64,000 nucleotides of DNA from Streptomyces canus (GTDB taxonomy: Bacteria > Actinomycetota > Actinomycetes > Streptomycetales > Streptomycetaceae), in assembly GCF_041435015.1 (NCBI RefSeq), contig NZ_CP107989.1, positions 3,658,001-3,722,000 of the forward strand, written 5' to 3'. The stretch's first letter is position 1. The number at the start of each line of letters is the position of its first letter. Made by a program: the position numbers and the translations under genes. Shown here piece after piece: positions 17,216 to 26,667 of the stretch. Below the pieces are notes generated by a model. It was not told the DNA's origin. It saw nothing but the letters and a program-made list of their open reading frames with translations, and ran no database searches.

Positions 17216-17938
17216 ATGGACAGCACCGCATCGACCGCGCTGCCCGACCTCTGGGACCGCCTCGTCGGCCTGCAGCCCGACCCCGACCTGTGGGTGGTGC
17301 TGGCCACCATGGTGGCGGCGCTCGCCATAGTTGTCCCGCACACGCTGTGGCGGCTCTCACGCAACGCCATCACCATCGCCCACGAGGGCGGCCACGGCCT
17401 GGTGGCCCTGCTCACGGGACGTCAGCTCACCGGCATACGGCTGCACTCCGACACCAGCGGACTGACGGTCAGCCGGGGCAAGCCGCACGGGATCGGCATG
17501 ATCCTCACGGCGGCGGCCGGTTACACCGCTCCCCCGCTGCTCGGCCTCGGCGGCGCCGCCCTGCTGGCCGCCGGCCGGATCACCCTGCTGCTGTGGGCGG
17601 CGACGGCCCTGCTGGTGGTGATGCTGGTGATGATCCGCAACGCGTACGGGGCGCTGACGGTGGTGCTCACGGGCGGCACCTTCGTGGTGGTGTCCTGGCT
17701 CGCCGGGCCCCAGGTGCAGGCGGCGTTCGCGTACGCGGTGGTGTGGTTCCTGCTGCTCGGCGGGGTGCGTCCGGCCTTCGAGCTCCAGGCGAAGCGGGCG
17801 CGGGGCGGCGCCGGCGACTCGGACGCGGACCAGCTCTCCCGCCTCACGAACGTCCCGGCGGGCCTGTGGCTGTTCCTGTTCCACGCGGTGTCGCTGTGCT
17901 CGCTGATCGGCGGGGGGCGCTGGCTGCTGGAGGTGTGA
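17216..17938 (+). CDS. M50-family membrane peptidase-like protein
   Basis: A 240-residue membrane protein with five or six hydrophobic segments. The first contains HEGGH (HExxH), the zinc-binding motif of site-2-protease-like M50 peptidases. A second conserved aspartate motif (LDG-type) of true S2P enzymes is not clear, so activity is uncertain; the protein resembles the short actinobacterial M50B-type family. The ATG at 17216 is preceded by GAGGAGAGGGAG; the longer frame from 17168 would overlap the divergent promoter. The substrate is unknown. Confidence 0.75.
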   Translation: MDSTASTALPDLWDRLVGLQPDPDLWVVLATMVAALAIVVPHTLWRLSRNAITIAHEGGHGLVALLTGRQLTGIRLHSDTSGLTVSRGKPHGIGMILTAAAGYTAPPLLGLGGAALLAAGRITLLLWAATALLVVMLVMIRNAYGALTVVLTGGTFVVVSWLAGPQVQAAFAYAVVWFLLLGGVRPAFELQAKRARGGAGDSDADQLSRLTNVPAGLWLFLFHAVSLCSLIGGGRWLLEV

Positions 17939-18046
17939 CCAGCCGACTCAGGGATGCGGGGCTGTGAGACAAGGGGCTCCGCCGCGGGGCGCGACCAGCC
18001 ACGACGGCGCTGCACCCGAAAGACGACCGCCACTAAAGTGGACCCC

Positions 18047-19372
18047 ATGGCCTCGAACCCCGCAGACACCGCCCTCTGGCCCGCCCCCCACGCAAGCGGA
18101 GCCGTCGACGCAACGGTCCACGTACCGGGGTCCAAGTCGGTCACCAACCGAGCCCTGGTCCTCTCGGCCCTCGCCTCGGAGCCCGGCTGGCTTCGCCGCC
18201 CCCTCCGCTCCCGGGACACCCTCCTCATGGCCGCGGCCCTGCGCGACATGGGCGTCGGCATCGAAGAGGGCGTGGGCCCCGACGGCACCGGTGAGACCTG
18301 GCGCGTGCTGCCGGCAGGCCTCCGCGGCCCCGCCACGATCGATGTCGGCAACGCCGGCACGGTGATGCGCTTCCTGCCACCGGTCGCCGCGCTCGCCGAC
18401 GGCCCGATCCGCTTCGACGGCGACCCGAGGTCGTACGAACGCCCCCTGAACGGTGTGATCGACGCCCTGCGCGTCCTGGGCGCCCGGATCGACGACGACG
18501 GCCGCGGCGCGCTGCCGCTCACGGTCCACGGCGGGGGCGCCCTGGACGGCGGCCCGGTCGAGATCGACGCGTCCTCGTCGTCCCAGTTCGTGTCGGCGCT
18601 CCTGCTGTCCGGTCCGCGCTTCAACCAGGGCGTCGAGGTCCGCCACGTCGGGTCCGCGCTGCCGTCGATGCCGCACATCCGGATGACCGTGGACATGCTG
18701 CGCGCGGTGGGTGCCCAGGTGGACACCCCGGAGTCGGGCGGCGAGCCGAACGTCTGGCGGGTCACGCCGGGTGCCCTGCTGGGCCGGGACCTCACCGTCG
18801 AGCCCGACCTCTCCAACGCCCAGCCGTTCCTGGCGGCGGCGCTGGTGACCGGCGGCAAGGTCGTCGTCCCCGACTGGCCGCACCGCACCACCCAGCCCGG
18901 CGACCGGCTGCGCGAGATCTTCACCGAGATGGGTGGTTCCTGCGAACTCACCGAGTACGGCCTGGTGTTCACCGGTTCGGGTGCGATCCACGGCATCGAT
19001 GTCGACCTCGGCGAGGTCGGCGAGCTGACTCCCGGCATCGCGGCCGTGGCGGCCCTCGCGGACTCCCCCTCGAGCCTGCGCGGCGTGGCCCATCTGCGCC
19101 TGCACGAGACGGACCGGCTGGCCGCGCTCACCAAGGAGATCAACGAACTCGGCGGTGACGTCACCGAGACGGCCGACGGTCTGCACATCCGCCCGCGCCG
19201 GCTGCACGGCGGGATCTTCCACACCTACGAGGACCACCGCATGGCCACGGCCGGCGCGATCATCGGCCTCGCGGTCGAGGGCGTACAGATCGAGAACGTC
19301 GCGACGACGGCCAAGACCCTGCCGGACTTCCCCGCCATGTGGAGCGGGATGCTCGGGAGCGAGAAGGCGTAG
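18047..19372 (+). CDS. aroA: 5-enolpyruvylshikimate-3-phosphate synthase
   Basis: A 441-residue enzyme of the shikimate pathway that joins phosphoenolpyruvate to shikimate-3-phosphate. Family motifs in order: [11 protein letters not shown] near the N-terminus (substrate lysine), [25 protein letters not shown], and the C-terminal [12 protein letters not shown] and EDHRMAT. The ATG at 18047 has no Shine-Dalgarno but is preceded by TAAAGT seven bases upstream, which looks like a -10 element for a leaderless mRNA. It is followed 12 bases later by rsgA. Confidence 0.95.
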   Translation: MASNPADTALWPAPHASGAVDATVHVPGSKSVTNRALVLSALASEPGWLRRPLRSRDTLLMAAALRDMGVGIEEGVGPDGTGETWRVLPAGLRGPATIDVGNAGTVMRFLPPVAALADGPIRFDGDPRSYERPLNGVIDALRVLGARIDDDGRGALPLTVHGGGALDGGPVEIDASSSSQFVSALLLSGPRFNQGVEVRHVGSALPSMPHIRMTVDMLRAVGAQVDTPESGGEPNVWRVTPGALLGRDLTVEPDLSNAQPFLAAALVTGGKVVVPDWPHRTTQPGDRLREIFTEMGGSCELTEYGLVFTGSGAIHGIDVDLGEVGELTPGIAAVAALADSPSSLRGVAHLRLHETDRLAALTKEINELGGDVTETADGLHIRPRRLHGGIFHTYEDHRMATAGAIIGLAVEGVQIENVATTAKTLPDFPAMWSGMLGSEKA

Positions 19373-19384
19373 GGGACTCACGCC

Positions 19385-20395
19385 ATGCGCCGCTACGGCA
19401 AGCACACCGACGAGGACGACATCCGCAGCCGCCCGAACCGCAAGGGCAACCGTCCGCGTACGAACATCCGCCCCAAACACGAGGAAGCGGTCGAGGGCAT
19501 GGTCCTCACCGTCGACCGGGGCCGTCTGACCTGTCTCGTCGACGACAGGGTCGTCATGGCGATGAAGGCCCGCGAACTGGGCCGCAAGGCCGCCGTCGTC
19601 GGAGACCGGGTGGACATCGTCGGCGACCTCTCCGGCGAGAAGGACACCCTGGCCCGCATCGTCCGCATCTCGCCGCGCACCTCGGTCCTGCGCCGCACGG
19701 CGGACGACGACGATCCGTACGAGCGCGTGGTCGTCGCCAACGCCGACCAACTCGCCATCGTCACGGCCCTCGCCGATCCGGAACCCCGCCCCCGTCTGAT
19801 CGACCGCTGCCTGGTGGCTGCCTTCGACGGCGGCCTGACCCCCCTCCTGGTCCTGACGAAGTCGGACCTGGCCCAGCCCGACAAGCTGCTGGAGCTGTAC
19901 GGCCACCTGGACATCCCGTACGTCGTCACCAGCCGCGAGGAGTTGGAGGGCGGCGGTGCGGCGGACGTGGTGCGCGAGCACCTCGACGGCAAGATCACGG
20001 CCTTCGTCGGTCACTCGGGCGTGGGCAAGACGACACTGGTCAACACGCTGGTCCCGGTGGAGCAGCGCCGGGTGACGGGTCATGTGAACGCGGTGACCGG
20101 CCGCGGCCGCCACACCACGACCTCGGCGCTGGCGCTTCCCCTGGCGGGCGACGCCGGCTGGGTGATCGACACCCCGGGCGTACGGTCGTTCGGCCTCCAC
20201 CACGTGGACCCCTCACGCGTGATCCTCGCGTTTCCCGACCTGGTGCCGGGAACCGAGGGCTGTCCGCGCGCGTGCAGTCATGATGAGCCGGACTGCGCGC
20301 TGGACGCGTGGGTGGCCGAGGGGCACGCCGATCCGGCCCGGCTGTACTCCCTGCGGCGGCTGCTCTCTACGCGGGAGCGGACCGAAGGGGACTGA
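19385..20395 (+). CDS. rsgA: Ribosome small-subunit-dependent GTPase A
   Basis: A 336-residue circularly permuted GTPase that checks late 30S subunit maturation. An N-terminal basic tail and OB-like domain are followed by G motifs in permuted order: TKSD (158-161), then GHSGVGKTT (209-217), then DTPG (262-265). The C-terminal zinc finger has ligands C293, C297 (or nearby), H299 and C304 in GCPRACSHDEPDC. It is 12 bases downstream of aroA and probably cotranscribed. Confidence 0.94.
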   Translation: MRRYGKHTDEDDIRSRPNRKGNRPRTNIRPKHEEAVEGMVLTVDRGRLTCLVDDRVVMAMKARELGRKAAVVGDRVDIVGDLSGEKDTLARIVRISPRTSVLRRTADDDDPYERVVVANADQLAIVTALADPEPRPRLIDRCLVAAFDGGLTPLLVLTKSDLAQPDKLLELYGHLDIPYVVTSREELEGGGAADVVREHLDGKITAFVGHSGVGKTTLVNTLVPVEQRRVTGHVNAVTGRGRHTTTSALALPLAGDAGWVIDTPGVRSFGLHHVDPSRVILAFPDLVPGTEGCPRACSHDEPDCALDAWVAEGHADPARLYSLRRLLSTRERTEGD

Positions 20396-20471
20396 CCTCA
20401 GCATTGTTTGGCTGTAAGCGAGTTCGGTAAGTGCATAATCGCACCGAGCCGGACATACGGGAGGACAGCAC

Positions 20472-20795
20472 ATGGCGTGGCTGCTGGTGGTGGTGGCCGG
20501 GTTGCTCGAGACCGGTTTCGCCGTGTGCCTGAAGCTCTCCCACGGTTTCACCCGACTGTGGCCGACGGTCGCGTTCTGCATCTTCGCCCTCGGCAGTTTC
20601 GGCCTGCTGACCCTGTCCCTGAAGAAGCTGGACGTCGGCCCCGCGTACGCGGTGTGGACCGGCATCGGCGCGGCGGGCACCGCGATCTACGGAATGATCT
20701 TCTTCGACGACCTCGTCTCGACACTGAAGATCGTCTCGATCAGCCTGGTCATCATCGGCGTGATCGGACTCCAACTCTCGGGGTCCTCGCACTAG
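20472..20795 (+). CDS. SMR-family small multidrug/guanidinium exporter, SugE-like
   Basis: A 107-residue, four-helix proton-coupled exporter. The essential glutamate of helix 1 is E13. The sequence GLLETGFAVCLKLSHGF and VGPAYAVWTGIGAAGTAI follow the SugE/Gdx type more closely than the EmrE type, so guanidinium export is plausible. A good Shine-Dalgarno (GGGAGGACAGC) precedes the ATG. It is a single gene, so it would function as a homodimer. It is convergent with a TetR gene six bases away. Confidence 0.85.
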   Translation: MAWLLVVVAGLLETGFAVCLKLSHGFTRLWPTVAFCIFALGSFGLLTLSLKKLDVGPAYAVWTGIGAAGTAIYGMIFFDDLVSTLKIVSISLVIIGVIGLQLSGSSH

Positions 20796-20801
20796 GGCCG
20801 T

Positions 20802-21410
20802 TCACACCGGCTGCCGGTGCAGGGCGCTGCGCACCAGGTCCCCCACCCCGCCCTCACCCGGCGGGGCCGCCACGCAGGACATGGCGAGCCGGACGGCCAG
20901 TTCGCAGGAGCGGGCGAGCTCGGGGACGTCCGACTTGTGCACACCGGGTCCGGAGAGGACGGACACGGCACGGTCGCGCACCAGTGCCACGAAGTCGCCG
21001 GGCGACGGCAGCGCTCCGTCGGCCCGGCGCTGCGCCGGTACCGCGGAGGAGGACGGCACCGCGGAGAGTGTCGGCGAGGGCAGCCGCTCACTCCAGCAGC
21101 CGGTGAGCATGGCCCGTACCAGCGCGTTCTCGCGGGCGGAGGCGGTGGTCCACTCGGCGGTCGCGGTCAGCCGCTCCCGGGCGTCGCCGTGCGCGGTGAG
21201 CGCCCGGTCGACGCCGACGAGATACCCGTCGGCCTCTCGTCTGACCAGCCCGCGGGCCAGCCCTTCCTTGCTCCCGAACTCGTTGTACAACGTCTGCCGG
21301 GACACTCCGGCCGTCGCCGCGACGTCCACCATCCTCACGGCGGACCACGGCCGACGCGCCAACGCCGTATAAGCGGCGTCCAGCAGCGATTCCCGCGCAG
21401 CAGGCATCAT
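20802..21410 (-). CDS. TetR-family transcriptional regulator
   Basis: About 202 residues. The N-terminal helix-turn-helix is clear: LLDAAYTALARRPWSAVRMVD, then ATAGVSRQTLYNEFGSKEGL with the TetR recognition helix. The C-terminal ligand domain is not diagnostic. Two adjacent ATGs (21410 and 21407) follow GGGAGG; the second has the better spacing. It faces hisN across a 200-base divergent region and ends convergent with the SMR exporter, which is a plausible target. Confidence 0.85.
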   Translation of the reverse strand: MMPAARESLLDAAYTALARRPWSAVRMVDVAATAGVSRQTLYNEFGSKEGLARGLVRREADGYLVGVDRALTAHGDARERLTATAEWTTASARENALVRAMLTGCWSERLPSPTLSAVPSSSAVPAQRRADGALPSPGDFVALVRDRAVSVLSGPGVHKSDVPELARSCELAVRLAMSCVAAPPGEGGVGDLVRSALHRQPV

Positions 21411-21617
21411 CGCCTCCCAGGGAGCAAGCAGCTCTGCGCCCAGATTTGACGCGCACGGGAGCACTGTCAAGGGTTCGCGAGGACATGAAGGGGCGCGCGC
21501 GGCGGCGCCCCACAAGCGGGGGCGAGCAAAACGAGGCCCTGTCTGCACAAACCCCCGCACCGTCCACACACCGGGCCCGCTGGCCCCGTACCGACACCGA
21601 CCGATACCGTTCGCCAC

Positions 21618-22418
21618 ATGCCCGAGTACCTCGACGACCTCAGTCTCGCCCACGTCCTCGCGGACGCGGCCGACGCGACCACCATGGCCCGCTTCAAGGC
21701 ACTGGATCTCAAGGTCGAGACAAAGCCGGACATGACTCCGGTCAGCGAGGCGGACAAGGCGGCGGAAGAACTCATCCGCGGCCACCTCAAGCGCGCCCGT
21801 CCCCGCGACGCCATCCTCGGCGAGGAGTTCGGCATCGAGGGCACCGGACCCCGCCGCTGGGTCATCGACCCCATCGACGGCACCAAGAACTACGTACGGG
21901 GCGTTCCCGTCTGGGCCACGCTGATCTCCCTGATGGAGGCGGCGGAGGGCGGCTACCAGCCCGTCGTCGGCGTGGTCTCCGCCCCCGCCCTCGGCCGCCG
22001 CTGGTGGGCCGCCAAGGGCCACGGCGCCTACACCGGCCGCAGCCTCTCCGCCGCCTCCCGCCTGCGCGTCTCCCAGGTCGGCAAGCTCTCGGACGCCTCG
22101 TTCGCGTACTCGTCCCTCACCGGCTGGGAGGACCAGGGGCGCCTCGGCGGCTTCCTGGACCTGACCCGTGAGGTGTGGCGCACGCGCGCGTACGGCGACT
22201 TCTGGCCGTACATGATGGTCGCCGAGGGCTCGATCGACCTCTGCGCGGAGCCGGAGCTCTCCCTCTGGGACATGGCCGCGAACGCGATCGTCGTCACGGA
22301 GGCCGGCGGCACCTTCACCGGCCTCGACGGCCGCCCCGGCCCGCACAGCGGCAATGCGGCCGCTTCCAACGGCCTGCTCCACGACGAGTTCCTGGGTTAC
22401 CTCAACGAGCGCTACTAG
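21618..22418 (+). CDS. hisN: Histidinol-phosphatase, inositol-monophosphatase family
   Basis: A 266-residue Mg-dependent phosphatase. The family motifs are GEE(F) with E69/E70, WVIDPIDGTKNY with D84 and D87, and LWDMAANAIVVTEAGG near the C-terminus. The orthologue at this position in S. coelicolor was shown to be histidinol-phosphate phosphatase, the missing step of histidine synthesis in actinobacteria. The ATG lacks a Shine-Dalgarno, while TACCGT lies seven bases upstream, consistent with a leaderless transcript. It is monocistronic as far as can be seen. Confidence 0.88.
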   Translation: MPEYLDDLSLAHVLADAADATTMARFKALDLKVETKPDMTPVSEADKAAEELIRGHLKRARPRDAILGEEFGIEGTGPRRWVIDPIDGTKNYVRGVPVWATLISLMEAAEGGYQPVVGVVSAPALGRRWWAAKGHGAYTGRSLSAASRLRVSQVGKLSDASFAYSSLTGWEDQGRLGGFLDLTREVWRTRAYGDFWPYMMVAEGSIDLCAEPELSLWDMAANAIVVTEAGGTFTGLDGRPGPHSGNAAASNGLLHDEFLGYLNERY

Positions 22419-22557
22419 AGACCCGCTGCCAGAGACCCGCAATCGGGGACGGAGGGCGCTTCCGGGGAGCACATCTGAGCACGCGCGCCCTCAATCGGCG
22501 ACGCGCGCCCTCTTGTTGACCCTCGCTTTACCTGCGACTCTGAGAGGACCCTCATTT

Positions 22558-22581
22558 GTGAACTTGTGAACCGGTGAACTA
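22558..22581 (+). repeat. Three tandem GTGAACNN octamers
   Basis: GTGAACTT, GTGAACCG and GTGAACTA follow one another without gaps at 22558-22581, about 30 bases upstream of the CBS-domain gene start. They may be a regulator binding array. Confidence 0.45.
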
Positions 22582-22612
22582 ACACCGGCTCCCAGGAGGT
22601 GACTGCGAACCC

Positions 22613-23011
22613 ATGCTCGTCCGCGACGCCATGAGCACGGTGGTCCTCACCATCGGCCCCGCCCACACTCTCCGCCAGGCCGCCGCCCTGATGTCCGCCC
22701 GCCGGGTGGGCGCGGCCGTGGTCCTCGATCCCGATGGCACCGGAATCGGCATACTGACCGAGCGCGACATCCTCAACTCCGTGGGCCTCGGCCAGAGCCC
22801 GGACGCGGAGCACGCCCACGCCCACACCACCACCGACGTCGTCTTCGCCGCCCCGACCTGGACCCTGGAGGAGGCGGCGCACGCGATGACCCACGGCGGC
22901 TTTCGGCACCTCATCGTCCTGGACCGCGGCGAGCCCGCGGGCATCGTCTCGGTCCGCGACATCATCCGCTGCTGGGCACCCGTCCGACAGCGTGTACCGG
23001 CCCGCTCCTGA
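22613..23011 (+). CDS. CBS-domain pair protein
   Basis: A 132-residue protein made only of two CBS motifs (residues about 4-58 and 72-125), the fold that binds adenosyl ligands such as ATP or AMP. Features include the DAM start of each repeat, a histidine-rich loop HAHAHTTTDV between them and the closing GIVSVRDIIR. It has a strong Shine-Dalgarno (CAGGAGGTGA). It probably regulates or senses energy state, but no partner enzyme is fused. The next gene, a Fur-type regulator, follows 80 bases later. Confidence 0.85.
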   Translation: MLVRDAMSTVVLTIGPAHTLRQAAALMSARRVGAAVVLDPDGTGIGILTERDILNSVGLGQSPDAEHAHAHTTTDVVFAAPTWTLEEAAHAMTHGGFRHLIVLDRGEPAGIVSVRDIIRCWAPVRQRVPARS

Positions 23012-23012
23012 T

Positions 23013-23033
23013 CTGGACTCGATCCAAGTCCAG
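23013..23033. promoter_or_regulatory. Inverted repeat between CBS and fur-like genes
   Basis: CTGGACT (23013-23019) and AGTCCAG (23027-23033) form a perfect 7-base inverted repeat with a 7-base spacer. It is either a weak terminator for the CBS gene or an operator about 60 bases upstream of the Fur-family gene. Confidence 0.45.
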
Positions 23034-23091
23034 TAAGCATCCAAACTCACACCCATTCGGATTCTGGTCCCCTGCTGTTAAGCTGGGACGC

Positions 23092-23508
23092 ATGAGCGAC
23101 CTTCTGGAACGACTGCGCGGCCGCGGCTGGCGGATGACCGCGCAGCGGCGCGTCGTGGCCGAGGTCCTCGACGGCGAACACGTCCACCTGACGGCCGACG
23201 AGGTCCACGCGCGCGCCGTGGCCAAGCTGCCCGAGATCTCCCGGGCGACCGTCTACAACACGCTGGGCGAGCTGGTCAGCCTCGGCGAGGTGCTCGAGGT
23301 CGCCACCGACAAGCGCGCCAAGAGGTACGACCCGAACGCCCACCGACCGCACCACCACCTGGTCTGCGCCCAGTGCGGCGCCATCCGGGACGTCCACCCC
23401 ACGGGCGACCCGCTGACCGAGCTTCCCGACTCGGAGCGCTTCGGCTTCACCGTCTCGGGCGTCGAGGTGACGTACCGGGGCGTCTGCCCGAACTGCGCGG
23501 CGGCGTAA
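23092..23508 (+). CDS. Fur-family transcriptional repressor
   Basis: A 138-residue metal-dependent repressor. The winged helix contains ISRATVYNTLGEL (recognition helix at 52-62); the dimer domain has HHH (87-89), the structural zinc cysteines C92/C95 and C132/C135, and the sequence RPHHHLVCAQCG. Overall it is closer to PerR or CatR-like peroxide regulators than to Zur, but the metal cannot be assigned from sequence alone. The ATG has no Shine-Dalgarno; TAAGCT lies seven bases upstream, suggesting a leaderless mRNA. A terminator hairpin follows. Confidence 0.88.
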   Translation: MSDLLERLRGRGWRMTAQRRVVAEVLDGEHVHLTADEVHARAVAKLPEISRATVYNTLGELVSLGEVLEVATDKRAKRYDPNAHRPHHHLVCAQCGAIRDVHPTGDPLTELPDSERFGFTVSGVEVTYRGVCPNCAAA

Positions 23509-23522
23509 CAGCCTTCACCGAA

Positions 23523-23568
23523 GCACGAAGCCCCGGCATCCCTCGCGGACGCCGGGGCTGCTTCGTGC
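23523..23568 (+). terminator. Terminator after the fur-like gene
   Basis: GCACGAAG (23523-23530) pairs with CTTCGTGC (23561-23568), and CCCCGGC pairs with GCCGGGG inside, making a long stem. It begins 14 bases after the stop. Confidence 0.75.
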
Positions 23569-23653
23569 TGCCCACGGGGTTCCTGAATCTGACGGACCGT
23601 CATATCGTCGTGCGGCCACCCCCTCTCCGTACCGAACTCCGCAAGGAGCAACC

Positions 23654-24471
<818 letters not shown>

Positions 24472-24475
<4 letters not shown>

Positions 24476-25332
24476 CGACCGTGGCTCCCGACAAGGTCTC
24501 CGTACTCGTACGCCGCCCGGGCCCGGAAGAGCTGCACCCGGTACGCACCCACCGCCGCAGACGAGCCCTGGAACTGACCCTGGCGACAGCGGTCCCCCTG
24601 CTCCTGGTCCTCCTGTGGCAGCTGGCCGCCACCCAGGCCTGGCTGGACGACCGCGTCTACCCCGCTCCCTCCACGATCCTCGCCGACGGCTGGGACCGCG
24701 CGGCGGCCGGCGACCTGTGGCCGGACGTGTGGGCGACCACGAAACGCGTCCTGGCGGGCTACGCGATCGGCACGGCCACAGGCTACGCGCTGGGCCTTCT
24801 GATGGGCTCGCTGTCCCTGGTGAGGGCGGCCCTGGAACCCCTGCTGGACGCCCTGTACGTCGTCCCGAAACTGGCCCTGCTGCCCGTCTTCCTGAACATG
24901 TTCGGCCTGGGCGAGGGCCCCCAGATCGCCCTGGTGGCGGCGACGGTCTTCTTCTTCGTCTGGATCCAGACGATGTCGGCGGTGATCTCGATCCCCTCCG
25001 GCCACCGCGACGCGGGCCAGGTCTTCGGCGCCTCCCCGTGGCAGATGTTCCGCCACGTCCTGCTCCCCGCCTCCCTCCCGTCCGTCCTGGTGGGCGCCCG
25101 GATCGCGGCGGGCGTGGCGGTCCTGGTGATCGTCGCCTCGGAACAGATCGCCGCGACGAACGGCCTGGGCCACTTGATCTTCGACTCGCGTGCCCTGTTC
25201 CAGAACGACGTGATGTTCGTCGGCATCGTCTGCGTGGCCGCCCTGGGAGTCCTCTTCTCCGAACTGGTCCGCATCGCGGGCCGCCTGCTCACCCCATGGG
25301 CACCCAGGGACCGCGGAAGGGGCCAGTCGTGA
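24472..25332 (+). CDS. ABC importer permease (SsuC/TauC type)
   Basis: A 286-residue permease with six hydrophobic segments. The cytoplasmic loop after GQVFGASPWQMFRHVLLPAS matches the EAA-type coupling helix that contacts the ATPase. The ATG overlaps the ATPase stop, and its own stop overlaps the GTG of the binding protein, so all three subunits are coupled. The substrate is inferred from family only: aliphatic sulfonate, taurine, nitrate or a thiamine-precursor type. Confidence 0.9.
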
Positions 25333-26474
25333 AAACACGGTTCTACGGCGCACTACTGACCGCGGCCCTCCTGCTGACGTCGCCGGCCTGCACGGCGTCA
25401 CATGACGCGACGAGCTCGGAATCGAAGGCGGGCGGGGGTGGGACGCGCACCGTCCGCCCGGTGGCGGGCTGCGGCGCGCACTCCTGGACGGACCCCGCCG
25501 ACCTCTCCCCTACCCGCACCCCGGCCCGCTGCGAGCCCGGCACTCCCGCCCCCGCCCCTCTCCCCGAGCCCCGCAAGCTCACGATCGCGACGGGCACACT
25601 GAGCGCGGAGTATGTGGCACCACTCCAAGTGGCATTGGACAAGGGCGAGTTCAAGAAGGAGGGCCTGGAGGTCACCCTGAAGGTGCTGCCGACACCCGAC
25701 TCGCTGCCCCTCCTCGCCAAGGGCGACATCGACGCGCTGTGGGCGGCCCCGGAGGCGGCGGTCATGAACGGCGTCCGGGGCGGTTTCGACATCCGCTGGG
25801 TCGCCGCGAACTTCTCGCCCGACCCGAAGTCGAAGAGCGGCCTGTGGGTACGTCTGAAGGACGGCGAGACCGGCGACCGGATGAAGATGGCCGGCCGCAG
25901 GATGGGCACGATGATCGGCAAGGGCTCGGTGATCGCGTACCCGATGGAGAAGGCCCTCGACAGGCACGGCGGCGGCCTCGACGAGATCCAGTACCAGCAG
26001 CTCGGTTCGGCCGACGTCCTCACGGCCCTGCAGAACGGCGGCGTCGACTCGGCCTGGCTCCTGGACCCGGTCTGGCGCAGGGTCGACGGTGAGCCCGGCT
26101 ACGCCTTCCTCGGCGGCCAGCCGCCCGGCGAGCCCCTGGGCGGCATGCTCTACGGCCCCGGCCTGCTGAACGACGACGTGGACGCCGGGGTCGCCCTGCT
26201 GCGGGCGTACATCCGCACGGTGAACACCTACTTCGCGGGCGACTACAAGTCGGATGCGACCTTCGTCACGTACCTGGCGAAACTCCTGAAGACCGACGAG
26301 GCGATCCTCAGGTCCACCCCGTCCCTGCGCATGGACTGGGAGATCAGGTCCGGCACGACGGACAGGCTGCAGGCGGCGTACACGTCACAGGGCGTGGCGG
26401 AGGGCGAGCCGCTGCCGGAATCCAAGACGGTGAACAGAACCCTGTACGAGGAGGCGGTGGGCCACCGCCCCTGA
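25329..26474 (+). CDS. ABC importer substrate-binding lipoprotein (SsuA/NMT1-like)
   Basis: A 381-residue extracytoplasmic binding protein. The signal peptide (VKTRFYGALLTAALLLTSPAC) ends at a cysteine, but the box is SPAC rather than the usual LAGC, so lipidation is likely but unusual. A low-complexity linker to about residue 80 precedes the NMT1/SsuA-like domain with SEYVAPLQVALDKGEFKKEGL and a solute-binding core. No sulfonate monooxygenase or thiamine gene is adjacent, so the ligand remains open. The GTG overlaps the permease stop by GTGA. Confidence 0.85.
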   Translation: MKTRFYGALLTAALLLTSPACTASHDATSSESKAGGGGTRTVRPVAGCGAHSWTDPADLSPTRTPARCEPGTPAPAPLPEPRKLTIATGTLSAEYVAPLQVALDKGEFKKEGLEVTLKVLPTPDSLPLLAKGDIDALWAAPEAAVMNGVRGGFDIRWVAANFSPDPKSKSGLWVRLKDGETGDRMKMAGRRMGTMIGKGSVIAYPMEKALDRHGGGLDEIQYQQLGSADVLTALQNGGVDSAWLLDPVWRRVDGEPGYAFLGGQPPGEPLGGMLYGPGLLNDDVDAGVALLRAYIRTVNTYFAGDYKSDATFVTYLAKLLKTDEAILRSTPSLRMDWEIRSGTTDRLQAAYTSQGVAEGEPLPESKTVNRTLYEEAVGHRP

Positions 26475-26480
26475 GAAACA

Positions 26481-26516
26481 CCGAGGGCCGAAACCCTTTC
26501 GGATTCCGGCCCTCGG
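26481..26516. terminator. Bidirectional terminator between the importer and tRNA
   Basis: CCGAGGGCCG (26481-26490) pairs with CGGCCCTCGG (26507-26516). It would serve both the plus-strand importer operon and the minus-strand tRNA gene. Confidence 0.8.
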
Positions 26517-26523
26517 CCTTCAG

Positions 26524-26597
26524 TAGCGGGGACAGGATTTGAACCTGCGACCTCTGGGTTATGAGCCCAGCGAGCTACCGAGCTGCTCCACCCCGCG
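26524..26597 (-). tRNA. Initiator tRNA-fMet (CAT), copy 1
   Basis: A 74-nucleotide tRNA with anticodon CAT in CTGGGCTCATAACCCAG. Three consecutive G-C pairs in the anticodon stem and a non-pairing first position (C1 opposite U72) mark an initiator tRNA. The 3' CCA is not encoded. Sequence is identical to the copy at 28710-28783. Confidence 0.97.
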
Positions 26598-26667
26598 GCG
26601 ATGAATGCAACGTTACGTGAAGGAGGAGGCCAGAGGCAAATCGCTTCCAGCGCTCCCCCGCGCATCG

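Noticed and set aside
20396..20471. Guanidine riboswitch before the SMR exporter
   Set aside because: The 75-base leader shows no pair of ACGR hairpin loops or other recognisable guanidine-aptamer core.
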